This document shows positions 62,401 to 63,279 of a DNA stretch of 64,000 nt, piece by piece. The notes under the pieces are model-generated. The model was not told the DNA's origin. It made no database searches and saw only the letters and a program-made list of their open reading frames with translations. Positions within the stretch are counted from its first letter, which is position 1, and the number at the start of each line of letters is the position of its first letter. Made by a program: the position numbers and the translations under genes. Origin of the DNA: Opisthorchis felineus (taxonomy: Eukaryota; Platyhelminthes; Trematoda; Opisthorchiida; Opisthorchiidae); contig SJOL01008653.1 in NCBI GenBank assembly GCA_004794785.1, positions 418,220 to 482,219 of the forward strand. The letters are read 5' to 3'.

Positions 62401-63279
62401 GGGAGAGATTTGTTCAAAAGTGCCTCATTTTGGCGCTCGATGCTATTATTCCACTTAGAACATTTCGCCTATTTACCCTCTATCGGGTTGAATCATTGCT
62501 GGTTTACTAACTCGTTCGAATTGCGTCTGCACTTTTTAAGATCATCGTTATTAGTTTGTTTTTCCTTTGTATAACAGCAACTACGTCAGGGTGTATTTGA
62601 CGTGCTCCCACGCAACGCACTAGATGGTCTCACAGCAGAAGATTTGCGCCTGTTATTGAACGGTGCAGGTGACATCGACACGGAGATCCTTGCGAGCTAT
62701 ACGACTTTCCATGACGAAACAGGTTCAGGTTCAGCGGCCGCGTTAGGCAAATCAATTGAGAACGGGAACAGTTTGAGCCACTTCGACAAAGTCGCCCGTC
62801 TTAAACGTTGGTTCTGGAGCACAGTTCGTTCGATGGACAGCAAACAGAGACAAAACTTGGTAAGTCCTACGGTCTTCGTTTTACGAAAACAGCTACCTAA
62901 CTGCTTAACTGTTCTGTTTGCAGTGAGCGCAGTTTAGATGATCCAGTCAAACTCTTGCTATTTTTAGACGTGTATGGAAGCGTCCATGCTTTGCGGTTGT
63001 GTTTATTTTGAAGAGTATTCAGTCACTTTATCCGAATTTTTTGTACTCTTTTTTTGCCCCTAACAGCTGTACTTCTGGACTTCCAGTCCAGCCCTACCGG
63101 CCAGTTCTCAGGGCTTCCAGCCGATGCCCTCAATAACTATCAGACCTGCTGACGACCATCACTTACCGTCGGCCAATACCTGCATCTCCAGACTCTATCT
63201 ACCGCTCTATTCATCCAAGCACATACTGAAAGAAAAGCTACTCCAGGCCATCGAGACCAAGAGCTTTGGTTTTGTGTGA
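3694..63279 (+). CDS. UBR5: UBR5-like HECT E3 ubiquitin-protein ligase (whole gene; multi-exon, 5' exon missing)
   Basis: The family recognises N-degrons and other substrates and builds ubiquitin chains, mainly K48-linked, in nucleus and cytoplasm. The window shows the diagnostic order UBA, RCC1-like/beta-rich region, UBR zinc finger, acidic linker, MLLE and a split HECT domain ending in the catalytic cysteine and the terminal residues SFGFV. Exons are listed separately. Nearly all junctions keep frame with GT/AG borders; the doubtful ones are the exon 2 region (7118-7800), 43024/43787 and 56680-56705. The assigned coding length is about 12.2 kb, so the protein would be roughly 4,050 residues against about 2,800 in vertebrates. 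The additional length is in low-complexity linkers and one extra exon (15710-15850). The initiator exon was not found. No internal stop breaks the conserved domains, so the gene looks functional. Family assignment is very sure; individual exon edges are inferred. Confidence 0.96.
4570..4750 (+). mobile_element. tRNA-derived SINE, copy 1
   Basis: The 5' end has an A-box-like TGGCTCATTGGTTATAGCGC and 35 bp later a B box, GGTTCGAACCC, the two internal promoter parts of RNA polymerase III genes. A family-specific body follows (CTGGCAGTATCCCAGCCC, TGGCATGGCAGTTAGGCACC), then a T-rich tail. At least six other copies are in this window. It does not fold as a working tRNA. Confidence 0.8.
4990..5530 (+). 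mobile_element. LINE A fragment (degenerate reverse-transcriptase C-terminal part)
   Basis: Translation in shifting frames gives [39 protein letters not shown] and KKSLSTIGV. These align with the better copy on the minus strand at 52.2-53.1 kb ([41 protein letters not shown]). It is heavily decayed with several frameshifts. Confidence 0.6.
5595..5725 (+). mobile_element. LINE B 3'-end remnant
   Basis: Nucleotide similarity to the 3' region of LINE B at 29.26-29.40 kb: CATCGCCTCCAATGC, TTTTCCGGTGATTGAAA, GTAGTTGGGACCAA, TTTCATAGCTGATGAACTGA. It directly follows the LINE A fragment. Confidence 0.55.
5995..6165 (+). mobile_element. tRNA-derived SINE, copy 2 (5' truncated)
   Basis: It starts inside the A-box region (TTAGAGCGCGAATATACTGA), has an intact B box GGTTCGAATCC, then the body ending in GGCACCGAAAGGGTGC. 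Confidence 0.78.
6455..6530 (-). mobile_element. LINE A 3'-end remnant with palindrome
   Basis: CATCATCATC, GACAGCAACATC and ATCAATGTTGACACTGAT (6484-6501) form the reverse complement of the LINE A 3' end: palindrome, GCTGTC, GAT repeat. No protein part is attached. Confidence 0.5.
6798..7118 (+). CDS. UBR5: UBR5 exon: second half of UBA domain and acidic linker
   Basis: It opens [18 protein letters not shown] and continues [12 protein letters not shown], completing the UBA domain begun in the previous exon. The acceptor TTTTTAAG is in phase 0. After the UBA comes a Gly/Ser/Asp-rich linker with [20 protein letters not shown], matching the family's DADAM region. The 3' end is uncertain: the frame stays open to 7169 and no strong donor is visible. 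Position 7118 (GTTTTA donor) is chosen because it is in phase with a candidate micro-exon at 7780. Confidence 0.75.
7780..7799 (+). CDS. UBR5: Candidate 20-nt UBR5 micro-exon (SSSRRSR)
   Basis: A short block is bounded by TTTTCCTTAAG and a good donor GTGAGC. It encodes SSSRRSR and would supply the two bases needed by the exon at 10350, giving [17 protein letters not shown]. The family has an Arg/Ser-rich segment here. This is inferred from phase and composition only. Confidence 0.3.
8040..8135 (+). mobile_element. LINE B 3'-end remnant
   Basis: It carries CCTTTTCCGGTGATCAAAA, GTAGCAGCTGGAACCAATG and TTTATGGCTGGTAAATTGAA, matching the LINE B end at 29.32-29.40 kb. Confidence 0.5.
8170..8640 (-). 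mobile_element. Degenerate reverse-transcriptase fragment
   Basis: The minus strand gives [20 protein letters not shown] then VLVKISD, a decayed form of the RT motif [13 protein letters not shown]..VIDxxL. Further on [10 protein letters not shown] resembles the catalytic YADD box with the second Asp lost. Assigning it to LINE A or B is not possible. Confidence 0.4.
9069..9575 (+). mobile_element. LINE A, 5'-truncated copy with intact 3' end
   Basis: The protein part reads [20 protein letters not shown] then [20 protein letters not shown] and [20 protein letters not shown], with one frameshift. It aligns with the minus-strand copy at 52.2-53.1 kb. About 200 bp of 3' UTR follows, ending in the palindrome ATCAGTGTTGAGCACTGAT (9528-9546), GCTGTC and GATGATGACATGA. 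Confidence 0.75.
10350..10455 (+). CDS. UBR5: UBR5 exon: basic linker ([10 protein letters not shown])
   Basis: A small exon lies between a TTTCTCAG acceptor and a GTAAGT donor, one leading base plus 35 codons, ending in phase 0. The very basic start (RRKRRR) could act as a nuclear localisation signal. The rest is Ser/Glu/Arg-rich and corresponds to the poorly conserved family segment before the first RCC1-like blade. It is supported by good splice sites and exact phase with the following exon. Confidence 0.6.
10570..10806 (+). CDS. UBR5: UBR5 exon: start of RCC1-like region
   Basis: It encodes [20 protein letters not shown] then [19 protein letters not shown], a clear match to the UBR5 blade with the SELxxxSxxGELYQWKW pattern. 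The acceptor is CTTTTTCAG and the donor GTTTGT; 79 codons, phase 0 at both ends. Confidence 0.88.
10807..12482 (+). other. UBR5 intron
   Basis: It holds a LINE B end near 11.75-11.86 kb. A Ser/Gly-rich open stretch at 12240-12330 ends at a GTACGT donor but does not fit the phase of its neighbours. Confidence 0.7.
11745..11860 (+). mobile_element. LINE B 3'-end remnant
   Basis: GTCGCCTCCAGTGCTTGACCG, AACGAAACTGCACCTATCTGG and TTTACGGTTAAATAGCTGACC match the LINE B ends at 5.6 kb and 30.3 kb in order and spacing. Confidence 0.45.
12483..12859 (+). CDS. UBR5: UBR5 exon: RCC1-like region, second part
   Basis: It includes [31 protein letters not shown] and AYWW, matching the family blade ending in LYWWG. 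The acceptor is CTCAAACAG. The donor GTGAGT at 12860 splits the second Trp codon (phase 2). The Ser/Thr-rich first 35 codons are not conserved. Confidence 0.9.
12960..13230 (+). CDS. UBR5: UBR5 exon: RCC1-like region, third part
   Basis: It starts with the base completing the Trp codon and reads [16 protein letters not shown], then [20 protein letters not shown] and GGVPK. The last part matches the family motif NPLYHAGAVAFSISAGIPK almost residue for residue. The acceptor is CTCCTTCAG, the donor GTAAAA. Only 100 bp of intron separates it from the previous exon. Confidence 0.92.
13231..14346 (+). other. UBR5 intron
   Basis: It holds the unknown repeat at 13.40-13.56 kb. CATCACCATCACCATCATTGG with CAGCAACACTGACGC near 13.98-14.03 kb may be a minus-strand LINE A tail. 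The rest is unassigned. Confidence 0.65.
13400..13560 (+). repeat. Unknown dispersed repeat sharing a peptide-like signature
   Basis: It encodes [15 protein letters not shown] and SQYCNQRL. The minus strand at 26.13-26.30 kb encodes [20 protein letters not shown] and [10 protein letters not shown]. The similarity at protein level suggests two old copies of one coding repeat. I do not recognise the family. Confidence 0.35.
14347..14716 (+). CDS. UBR5: UBR5 exon: [10 protein letters not shown] region and Pro/Ser-rich linker
   Basis: It begins [19 protein letters not shown], the counterpart of the vertebrate VGVLMESVWNMNDSCRF. It then runs through an Ala/Ser/Thr-rich linker to [14 protein letters not shown], which is conserved as GPPPSPASTCSD. 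The donor is placed at GTACGT (14717), which removes an 87-bp in-frame hydrophobic stretch and joins to KRKKIS. The alternative, no splicing here, also keeps frame. Confidence 0.85.
14804..15117 (+). CDS. UBR5: UBR5 exon: basic patch and VFVEDG...VLKVDG region
   Basis: After the proposed junction it reads [13 protein letters not shown] (the family has YKRRRSTPAP), a Ser/Arg linker, then [20 protein letters not shown] and [15 protein letters not shown]. This matches WSLREVVFVEDVKNVPVGKVLKVDG. The acceptor is TTTTGTTAG, the donor GTAAAT; it ends in phase 0. Confidence 0.9.
15430..15609 (+). CDS. UBR5: UBR5 exon: variable linker (60 codons)
   Basis: It is open and in phase 0 at both ends, with acceptor CAACCACAG and donor GTAAGT. 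The peptide [16 protein letters not shown] is followed by a Ser/Asn/Pro-rich tail. It sits where vertebrate UBR5 has a short, variable, Asn/Ser-rich stretch. Sequence similarity is low; support is splice signals and phase. Confidence 0.7.
15710..15850 (+). CDS. UBR5: Probable lineage-specific UBR5 exon (47 codons)
   Basis: The stretch starts [20 protein letters not shown] and ends [11 protein letters not shown]. It is bounded by a pyrimidine-rich acceptor ending CGCAG and a good GTGAGA donor. It is exactly 141 nt and in phase 0 on both sides, so it could be included or skipped without changing frame. I know of no counterpart in vertebrate UBR5. Confidence 0.55.
16136..16522 (+). CDS. UBR5: UBR5 exon: [10 protein letters not shown]...TPRRLF region
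   Basis: It reads [18 protein letters not shown], then [13 protein letters not shown] and [20 protein letters not shown]. These match the family's DCRLLRIDELQVVK, VPDCFQRTPKKLC and the beta-rich stretch after it. The acceptor is CCCTTTTCAG, the donor GTGAGC; 129 codons, phase 0 at both ends. Confidence 0.92.
16733..17032 (+). CDS. UBR5: UBR5 exon: [11 protein letters not shown]...LTLMQHVLR
   Basis: It encodes [38 protein letters not shown] and [20 protein letters not shown], matching ILRDGNGTIYP, LDLPPISSLGMG and KQTLMQHILRCDYE in the family. The acceptor is CTCACCCAG, the donor GTGAGT; exactly 100 codons. Confidence 0.92.
17033..17580 (+). other. UBR5 intron, nothing recognised
   Basis: No repeat family or exon was recognised. 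An open stretch at 17148-17336 has no family similarity and no suitable splice borders. Confidence 0.7.
17581..17855 (+). CDS. UBR5: UBR5 exon: [12 protein letters not shown] block and linker
   Basis: It reads [20 protein letters not shown], corresponding to CDGNRNILHACVSVCFPTSN, an alpha-helical, ankyrin-like piece. A Pro/Thr-rich linker ending RPTFW follows. The acceptor is AAACTTTTAG. The donor GTAAGT splits the Trp codon (phase 2). Confidence 0.87.
18051..18438 (+). CDS. UBR5: UBR5 exon: Ala/Ser linker and [12 protein letters not shown]...[12 protein letters not shown]
   Basis: It starts with the base completing Trp, passes an Ala-rich stretch ([15 protein letters not shown]) and reaches [19 protein letters not shown] and [20 protein letters not shown]. 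This matches the family's LKLLCDSVVLQPYLREL and GMTPFMSAVSGRAYPAA, an ankyrin-like helical pair just before the UBR box. The acceptor is TTTTTTCAG, the donor GTGAGT. Confidence 0.9.
18439..20032 (+). other. UBR5 intron
   Basis: A possible extra exon near 18584-18680 ([20 protein letters not shown]) has an acceptor-like CTACAG but no good in-phase donor. A LINE A tail lies at about 19.5-19.6 kb. The rest is unassigned. Confidence 0.6.
19480..19615 (+). mobile_element. LINE A 3'-end remnant
   Basis: CTACGGCAGTGGAGCGTCAGTG, a damaged palindrome, TTGCTGTTTCTGATGATCATG: same order as the LINE A tail at 9.5 kb. No coding part is attached. Confidence 0.45.
20033..20194 (+). CDS. UBR5: UBR5 exon: [20 protein letters not shown]
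   Basis: It encodes [20 protein letters not shown] then GPEHIRQ, nearly identical to the family segment directly before the UBR box. The acceptor is TTGTTTCTAG, the donor GTTGGT; 54 codons, phase 0. The upstream part (Ser/Thr/Glu) is variable. Confidence 0.93.
20195..21165 (+). other. UBR5 intron before UBR-box exon, nothing recognised
   Basis: No coding similarity, SINE or LINE sequence was identified. Confidence 0.7.
21166..21786 (+). CDS. UBR5: UBR5 exon: UBR-type zinc finger and following helical region
   Basis: The UBR box binds type-1 N-degrons. The exon starts [20 protein letters not shown]; with the first residue as 1, zinc-ligand candidates are C5, C8, C15-C17, C20, C24, H25, H28, C30, C41, C43, C47 and C49. 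All are present, with the [12 protein letters not shown] core unchanged. Then come [15 protein letters not shown] and a Ser/Thr linker, and [16 protein letters not shown] matches LEPPRFAQLALERVLQ. The acceptor is GCTTTATCAG, the donor GTAAGT; 207 codons. This is the single most diagnostic exon. Confidence 0.97.
22279..22456 (-). mobile_element. tRNA-derived SINE, copy 3
   Basis: On the minus strand: A box TGGCTCAGTGGTTAGACCGC, B box GTGGTTCGGACCC (one change), body with CTGGGATACTGCC-type and GGCACCGAAAGGGTG elements, ending in CAGCTGAACGATTC. It is nearly full length. Confidence 0.8.
23510..24250 (+). mobile_element. LINE B fragment (RT C-terminal part and 3' UTR)
   Basis: Shifting frames give [37 protein letters not shown] and [11 protein letters not shown], parallel to LINE B at 28.6-29.1 kb and 29.5-29.9 kb. 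The 3' part CATGCATCCAAGTTATCACC.. matches GTGCATCCAGGCTATCGCC at 30.15 kb. Confidence 0.6.
24470..24570 (+). repeat. Possible third copy of the unknown NQ.FSL / YQVG.xPxGK repeat
   Basis: It encodes [16 protein letters not shown], close to [16 protein letters not shown] on the minus strand at 26.2 kb. Short match; weak. Confidence 0.3.
25280..25617 (+). CDS. UBR5: UBR5 exon: [13 protein letters not shown]...[11 protein letters not shown]
   Basis: It encodes [20 protein letters not shown] and later [20 protein letters not shown] ending DHKKKKR. This corresponds to LDCFTHCLIVKC and MRFLRSVARVFVILSVEMASSKKKN. A variable insert separates the two halves. The acceptor is GCATTTTCAG. The donor GTAATT falls in phase 2. 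Confidence 0.9.
25721..26310 (-). repeat. Unknown coding-like repeat, minus strand
   Basis: Two minus-strand frames, with [20 protein letters not shown] (near 25.85 kb) and [20 protein letters not shown] then [20 protein letters not shown] (26.13-26.29 kb), look like parts of one decayed protein. The second shares residues with 13.4 kb and 24.5 kb. The family is unknown; it is probably a mobile element. Confidence 0.35.
26330..29400 (+). mobile_element. LINE B, nearly full-length non-LTR retrotransposon (endonuclease + RT), decayed
   Basis: An apurinic-endonuclease-like start, [20 protein letters not shown], occurs at about 26.38 kb. Middle remnants include [14 protein letters not shown] and [21 protein letters not shown] blocks follow: [20 protein letters not shown] (28.12 kb), [20 protein letters not shown] (28.30 kb), [17 protein letters not shown] (28.43 kb), and the C-terminal [20 protein letters not shown] (28.99 kb). 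The 3' UTR ends about 29.40 kb. Several frameshifts and stops make it non-functional. A single EN-RT unit of about 3 kb suits the RTE group, but the clade is not proven. Confidence 0.85.
29405..30370 (+). mobile_element. LINE B, second 5'-truncated copy directly behind the first
   Basis: It begins [19 protein letters not shown] / [20 protein letters not shown], the counterpart of the first copy near 28.53 kb, and continues [20 protein letters not shown] and [20 protein letters not shown]. Its own 3' UTR (GTAGCAGTTGGAATCACC, TTTTTATAGCTGATGATAATG) ends near 30.36 kb. Confidence 0.75.
30959..31142 (+). CDS. UBR5: UBR5 exon: [21 protein letters not shown]
   Basis: It reads [40 protein letters not shown] and GDAIQ, matching ALLPYAVEELCNVAESLIVPVRMGIARP and STSIDAMQ. 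The first base completes Ser from the previous exon across a 5.3 kb intron. The acceptor is TTCACTTCAG, the donor GTAAGC. Confidence 0.9.
31143..33113 (+). other. UBR5 intron, nothing recognised
   Basis: Several open stretches (for example 32260-32700) show no family similarity. No SINE or LINE sequence was detected. Confidence 0.65.
33114..33269 (+). CDS. UBR5: UBR5 exon: GLEHLFVSE region
   Basis: It starts [11 protein letters not shown], the counterpart of the family GSEELFSVEPL that follows DAMQ. A poorly conserved stretch ends SVDDRR. The acceptor TTATTTTTTCAG is strong and the donor is GTATGT; 52 codons, phase 0 at both ends. Confidence 0.82.
33270..36374 (+). other. UBR5 intron with SINE copy 4
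   Basis: Apart from the SINE at 33.95-34.14 kb nothing could be assigned. Confidence 0.65.
33954..34140 (+). mobile_element. tRNA-derived SINE, copy 4
   Basis: The A-box part GAGATGCCTGAGTGGTTAGG is followed by B box CTTCGAACCC (changed) and the complete body to GGGTGCTATAGCTGGACGG and a T run. Confidence 0.8.
36375..36713 (+). CDS. UBR5: UBR5 exon: Ser/Thr/Pro-rich linker (113 codons)
   Basis: A low-complexity stretch starts [20 protein letters not shown] and ends DENVMNQ, in phase 0 at both ends with acceptor TACTTTTTAG and donor GTAAAT. It lies where vertebrate UBR5 has a Ser-rich disordered region. The exon rests on frame, splice sites and placement, not similarity. Confidence 0.72.
37752..37937 (+). 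mobile_element. tRNA-derived SINE, copy 5
   Basis: TGCTCAGTGGTTAGAGCGCG and GGTTCGAGCCC boxes, full body, tail GTTACAACTGAACGATTATTATTTTT. The ATT/T tail is clear here. Confidence 0.82.
38800..38930 (+). mobile_element. tRNA-derived SINE, copy 6 (3' truncated, joined to LINE A)
   Basis: AACTCAGTGCTTAGAGTGCG-type A box, damaged B-box region (GTCCGTGATCCGGACACG), and body up to GGCTTGGCGAACCTTGG. LINE A coding sequence begins about 15 bp later. Confidence 0.65.
38945..39760 (+). mobile_element. LINE A fragment (RT YADD box to C-terminus)
   Basis: It reads [40 protein letters not shown] and later [14 protein letters not shown] and [15 protein letters not shown] pieces. It has multiple frameshifts. 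It ends near a TGTAGACATTGCAAG region similar to the coding end of the 52 kb copy (LETLQDMA). Confidence 0.7.
41135..41815 (+). CDS. UBR5: UBR5 exon: disordered linker with NLS-like PKRRRTLD (227 codons)
   Basis: It is a long exon rich in Ser, Thr, Asp and Asn. The only clear motif is LPKRRRTLD (41501-41527), a classic monopartite basic nuclear-import type signal. The acceptor is CTTACTGTTAG, the donor GTAGGT, phase 0 at both ends. It occupies the family's disordered region and is longer than its vertebrate counterpart. Confidence 0.8.
41913..42374 (+). CDS. UBR5: UBR5 exon: acidic tract (154 codons)
   Basis: From about 42061 to 42374 most codons are Asp or Glu (for example [11 protein letters not shown] and [16 protein letters not shown]), with runs of GAT/GAA/GAC. 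Vertebrate UBR5 carries a Glu/Asp/His-rich segment in the same place, so the tract is an ancestral feature. The acceptor is TTATTTTAG, the donor GTAAGT; phase 0. Confidence 0.9.
42492..42890 (+). CDS. UBR5: UBR5 exon: Ser/Thr-rich linker (133 codons)
   Basis: It begins [20 protein letters not shown] and continues with dense Ser/Thr/Pro. The acceptor is TTAATTTTAG, the donor GTGGGT; phase 0. It follows the acidic tract after a 117-bp intron. Its role is probably disordered spacing and phosphorylation; this is inference. Confidence 0.8.
42944..43024 (+). CDS. UBR5: UBR5 exon: [15 protein letters not shown]
   Basis: It encodes [20 protein letters not shown] and a short tail, matching the family's GLIYIDPSNLRRSGTIS. 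The acceptor TACTTTCAG is strong. Two donors are possible, GTGAAC at 43017 (phase 1) and GTGATT at 43025 (phase 0). The second is chosen because the next exon starts in phase 0. Confidence 0.7.
43025..43786 (+). other. UBR5 intron, nothing recognised
   Basis: It might hide a small exon, since the vertebrate Ala/Ser-rich stretch between the flanking blocks is not accounted for. None could be supported. Confidence 0.5.
43787..44429 (+). CDS. UBR5: UBR5 exon: [16 protein letters not shown] ... [20 protein letters not shown]
   Basis: The start matches the family's SLARAYSIVIRQISDLM. The end, [20 protein letters not shown] then RFSSAWA, matches LIPTWNWMVSIMDSTEAQLRYGSALA. Between them is an insertion of over 100 Ser/Thr/Pro-rich residues where vertebrates have about 30. 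The acceptor is ATTTTTATAG. The donor GTGAGT falls in phase 1. A 26-base C run begins 40 bp past the donor. Confidence 0.88.
44470..44495 (+). repeat. 26-base poly-C run
   Basis: An uninterrupted C run lies in the intron, 40 bp after a UBR5 splice donor. Length may be unreliable in assemblies. Confidence 0.95.
44655..44735 (+). mobile_element. LINE A 3'-end remnant with perfect palindrome
   Basis: GCGAAGC, then ATCAGTGTTGAACACTGAT (44683-44701, a perfect inverted repeat around one base), then GTCATGCTGTCGATGATGATGA. It matches the tail at 9.52-9.57 kb closely, so it is fairly recent. No coding part. Confidence 0.6.
45721..45758 (+). CDS. UBR5: UBR5 micro-exon of 38 nt
   Basis: It lies between a strong TTGTTTTCAG acceptor and a GTAAGT donor. 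Two bases complete Ala from the previous exon, followed by [12 protein letters not shown], ending in phase 0. It fits the phase of both neighbours, which are 1.3 and 3.2 kb away. Confidence 0.68.
46012..46165 (-). mobile_element. tRNA-derived SINE, copy 7 (diverged)
   Basis: The minus strand has CAAAACTCAGGACTCGAACC / CTGACCGGAAGGCCAGCAG-type remains of the tRNA part, the body in damaged form and CACCGAAAGGGTACC at the end. It is the most diverged copy. Confidence 0.6.
46230..47930 (-). mobile_element. LINE B fragment, minus strand, split by a LINE A tail
   Basis: The minus strand reads [20 protein letters not shown] (RT YADD box, second Asp kept, one changed), [20 protein letters not shown] and [20 protein letters not shown]. 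The 3' UTR is found in two pieces: near 46.60-46.72 kb and, after an interruption, at 46.25-46.36 kb (TTCCGGTAACCGAAACTGTA). Confidence 0.72.
46362..46610 (+). mobile_element. LINE A 3' end inserted into LINE B
   Basis: It contains GTGCTATCTGATTGAGCG, GGAGGTAAAGGCACCTT, GAAGCATCACTGTCAACACTGG and TTGCTGTCTCTGATAATAATG, the plus-strand LINE A 3' UTR and tail order. The LINE B 3' UTR resumes on both sides in the opposite orientation. Confidence 0.6.
47940..48655 (+). mobile_element. LINE A fragment (RT C-terminal part and 3' UTR)
   Basis: Decayed frames give [14 protein letters not shown], [13 protein letters not shown] and LVLRS-like pieces, parallel to [15 protein letters not shown] and [13 protein letters not shown]. 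The 3' UTR contains ATTCCAGATTGTATAGTTGAG and GTAAATGAGCGTTGTGGTTGC and ends in GATGGTGACCAT. Confidence 0.58.
48910..49320 (+). CDS. UBR5: UBR5 exon: [21 protein letters not shown]...[16 protein letters not shown]
   Basis: It encodes [20 protein letters not shown] then [20 protein letters not shown], matching FLNYALSLMRSHNDEHSDVLP and KHVAYVFQALIYWIKAMN. A Ser/Thr linker precedes it. The acceptor is taken as TTGAAGCAG (three bases earlier is possible), the donor is GTGGGT; phase 0. Confidence 0.9.
49321..53331 (+). other. UBR5 intron (4.0 kb) with LINE A
   Basis: A LINE A copy occupies 52.15-53.1 kb on the minus strand. The part from 49.3 to 52.1 kb is AT-richer with no assignable element. 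Confidence 0.7.
52150..53105 (-). mobile_element. LINE A, best-preserved 5'-truncated copy, minus strand
   Basis: An open minus-strand frame at 52595-53074 encodes [80 protein letters not shown] and [17 protein letters not shown]. After a frame change, [20 protein letters not shown] and [20 protein letters not shown] follow (52304-52591). The 3' UTR ends with the palindrome at 52182-52200 and CATCATCAT repeats at 52152-52169. Only the RT thumb and C-terminal parts are kept. Confidence 0.85.
53332..53407 (+). CDS. UBR5: UBR5 small exon: [20 protein letters not shown]
   Basis: A 76-nt exon with a strong acceptor (CACATTTCAG) and donor (GTGAGT). It starts in phase 0 and ends in phase 1, exactly what the flanking exons need. 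The peptide is Ser/Thr/Arg-rich, as expected for the linker before the FFRRSDS block. Confidence 0.72.
53408..55976 (+). other. UBR5 intron (2.6 kb), nothing recognised
   Basis: Open minus-strand frames at 54.0-54.4 and 55.3-55.8 kb show no known domain. Confidence 0.65.
55977..56172 (+). CDS. UBR5: UBR5 exon: [15 protein letters not shown]...[12 protein letters not shown]
   Basis: It reads [20 protein letters not shown], then [20 protein letters not shown] and [11 protein letters not shown], matching HPFFRRSDSMTFLG, PLAEAIPLADQPHLLQPNARK and EDLFGRP. The acceptor is CAACTACAG, the donor GTAAGT (phase 2). Confidence 0.93.
56367..56405. repeat. TA dinucleotide repeat (39 bp)
   Basis: An uninterrupted (TA)n run in the short intron between two conserved UBR5 exons. 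Confidence 0.97.
56505..56679 (+). CDS. UBR5: UBR5 exon: [20 protein letters not shown]
   Basis: The first base completes Arg; [33 protein letters not shown] follow. This parallels the family's LYSSSAS, CLMEVTVDRNCLEVLPTKMSY. The acceptor TATAAG is weak. The 3' edge is unclear: GTATTT at 56680 is the natural donor but does not join in frame to the next block. Confidence 0.6.
56706..56891 (+). CDS. UBR5: UBR5 exon: [19 protein letters not shown]
   Basis: It is open in the frame that joins correctly to the next exon. It includes a Gly/Arg/Ser linker and [20 protein letters not shown], parallel to the family's LLAEIGLTESEGPPLTSFRP. The donor is GTAAGT in phase 1. The 5' edge is uncertain: AG at 56704-56705 is a good acceptor but leaves a 26-bp, out-of-frame gap after the previous block. 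Confidence 0.6.
56973..57196 (+). CDS. UBR5: UBR5 exon: [15 protein letters not shown]...LELGGF
   Basis: It reads [59 protein letters not shown]. This is nearly the family's [26 protein letters not shown] and REMEKLRNQQSRDLSLE, the approach to the HECT N-lobe. The acceptor is ATTTGTAG, the donor GTTAGT. Confidence 0.94.
57335..57854 (+). CDS. UBR5: UBR5 exon: start of HECT N-lobe ([20 protein letters not shown])
   Basis: It starts [20 protein letters not shown], has a Gly/Ser/Thr insert of about 90 residues, then [20 protein letters not shown] and [18 protein letters not shown]. The second part is the hallmark of UBR5 HECT ([20 protein letters not shown]). The acceptor is TTTATTTCAG. The donor GTGAGC is in phase 1. 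Confidence 0.95.
57855..58906 (+). other. UBR5 intron with LINE A remnant
   Basis: An open stretch at 58174-58440 ([20 protein letters not shown]) has no family match and was not included as an exon. A LINE A remnant follows at 58.53-58.66 kb. Confidence 0.6.
58535..58660 (+). mobile_element. LINE A C-terminal remnant
   Basis: The segment encodes [12 protein letters not shown], then after a stop [20 protein letters not shown] and CQWRSC. It aligns with [29 protein letters not shown] and QWRSC of the 52 kb copy. Confidence 0.6.
58907..59419 (+). CDS. UBR5: UBR5 exon: Ser/Arg-rich linker inside the split HECT region
   Basis: A 171-codon linker ([20 protein letters not shown] at the start) is rich in Ser, Thr, Gly and Arg. 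It lies between the HECT start and the MLLE domain, where vertebrates also have an Arg/Ser-rich insert. The acceptor is TTGTTTTTAG, the donor GTATGT; phases fit both neighbours. Confidence 0.82.
59509..59905 (+). CDS. UBR5: UBR5 exon: MLLE (PABC) domain
   Basis: After a Ser/Pro linker it reads [40 protein letters not shown] and [17 protein letters not shown]. The core TGMLLELPP fits the MLLE fold that binds PAM2 peptides, as in poly(A)-binding protein C-termini. UBR5 is the only HECT ligase I know with this domain. The acceptor is TTTGTTTCAG, the donor GTAAGT (phase 2). Confidence 0.95.
59996..60301 (+). CDS. UBR5: UBR5 exon: [21 protein letters not shown]-lobe
   Basis: A Ser/Thr linker is followed by [20 protein letters not shown], matching APLFYQPGKRGFYTPRPG. 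It ends [10 protein letters not shown], leading into GIGRVIG. The acceptor is TTTCTGTAG, the donor GTAAGT (phase 2). Confidence 0.93.
60302..61670 (+). other. UBR5 intron within HECT N-lobe
   Basis: It splits the Arg codon before GIGRVIG. It holds a CA repeat and otherwise nothing recognised. Confidence 0.75.
61576..61593. repeat. CA dinucleotide repeat
   Basis: (CA)9 in the intron before the HECT core exon. Confidence 0.95.
61671..62067 (+). CDS. UBR5: UBR5 exon: HECT N-lobe core
   Basis: It encodes [40 protein letters not shown] and [19 protein letters not shown], matching NIGRILGLCLLQNELCPITLNRHV, GRKVNWHDFAFFDP and TPQNVYEYVRKYAEHRML. The acceptor is CATTTTTCAG, the donor GTAGGT. Confidence 0.96.
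62068..62577 (+). other. UBR5 intron within HECT domain, nothing recognised
   Basis: AT-rich, with no element detected. Its acceptor ATAACAG precedes [10 protein letters not shown]. Confidence 0.75.
62578..62859 (+). CDS. UBR5: UBR5 exon: HECT domain, [20 protein letters not shown]
   Basis: It reads [40 protein letters not shown] and [20 protein letters not shown], the part joining N-lobe and C-lobe. A Ser/Gly insert of about 17 residues sits before [13 protein letters not shown]. The acceptor is TGTATAACAG, the donor GTAAGT. Confidence 0.96.
63067..63279 (+). CDS. UBR5: UBR5 last coding exon: HECT C-lobe with catalytic cysteine
   Basis: It encodes [40 protein letters not shown] and [20 protein letters not shown], ending SFGFV and TGA at 63277-63279. 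The thioester-forming cysteine in NTCISRL is encoded at 63181-63183 (codon 39 of the exon). The last residues match the conserved family end. The acceptor is CCCTAACAG. All catalytic features are intact. Confidence 0.97.
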   Translation: MYFWTSSPALPASSQGFQPMPSITIRPADDHHLPSANTCISRLYLPLYSSKHILKEKLLQAIETKSFGFV

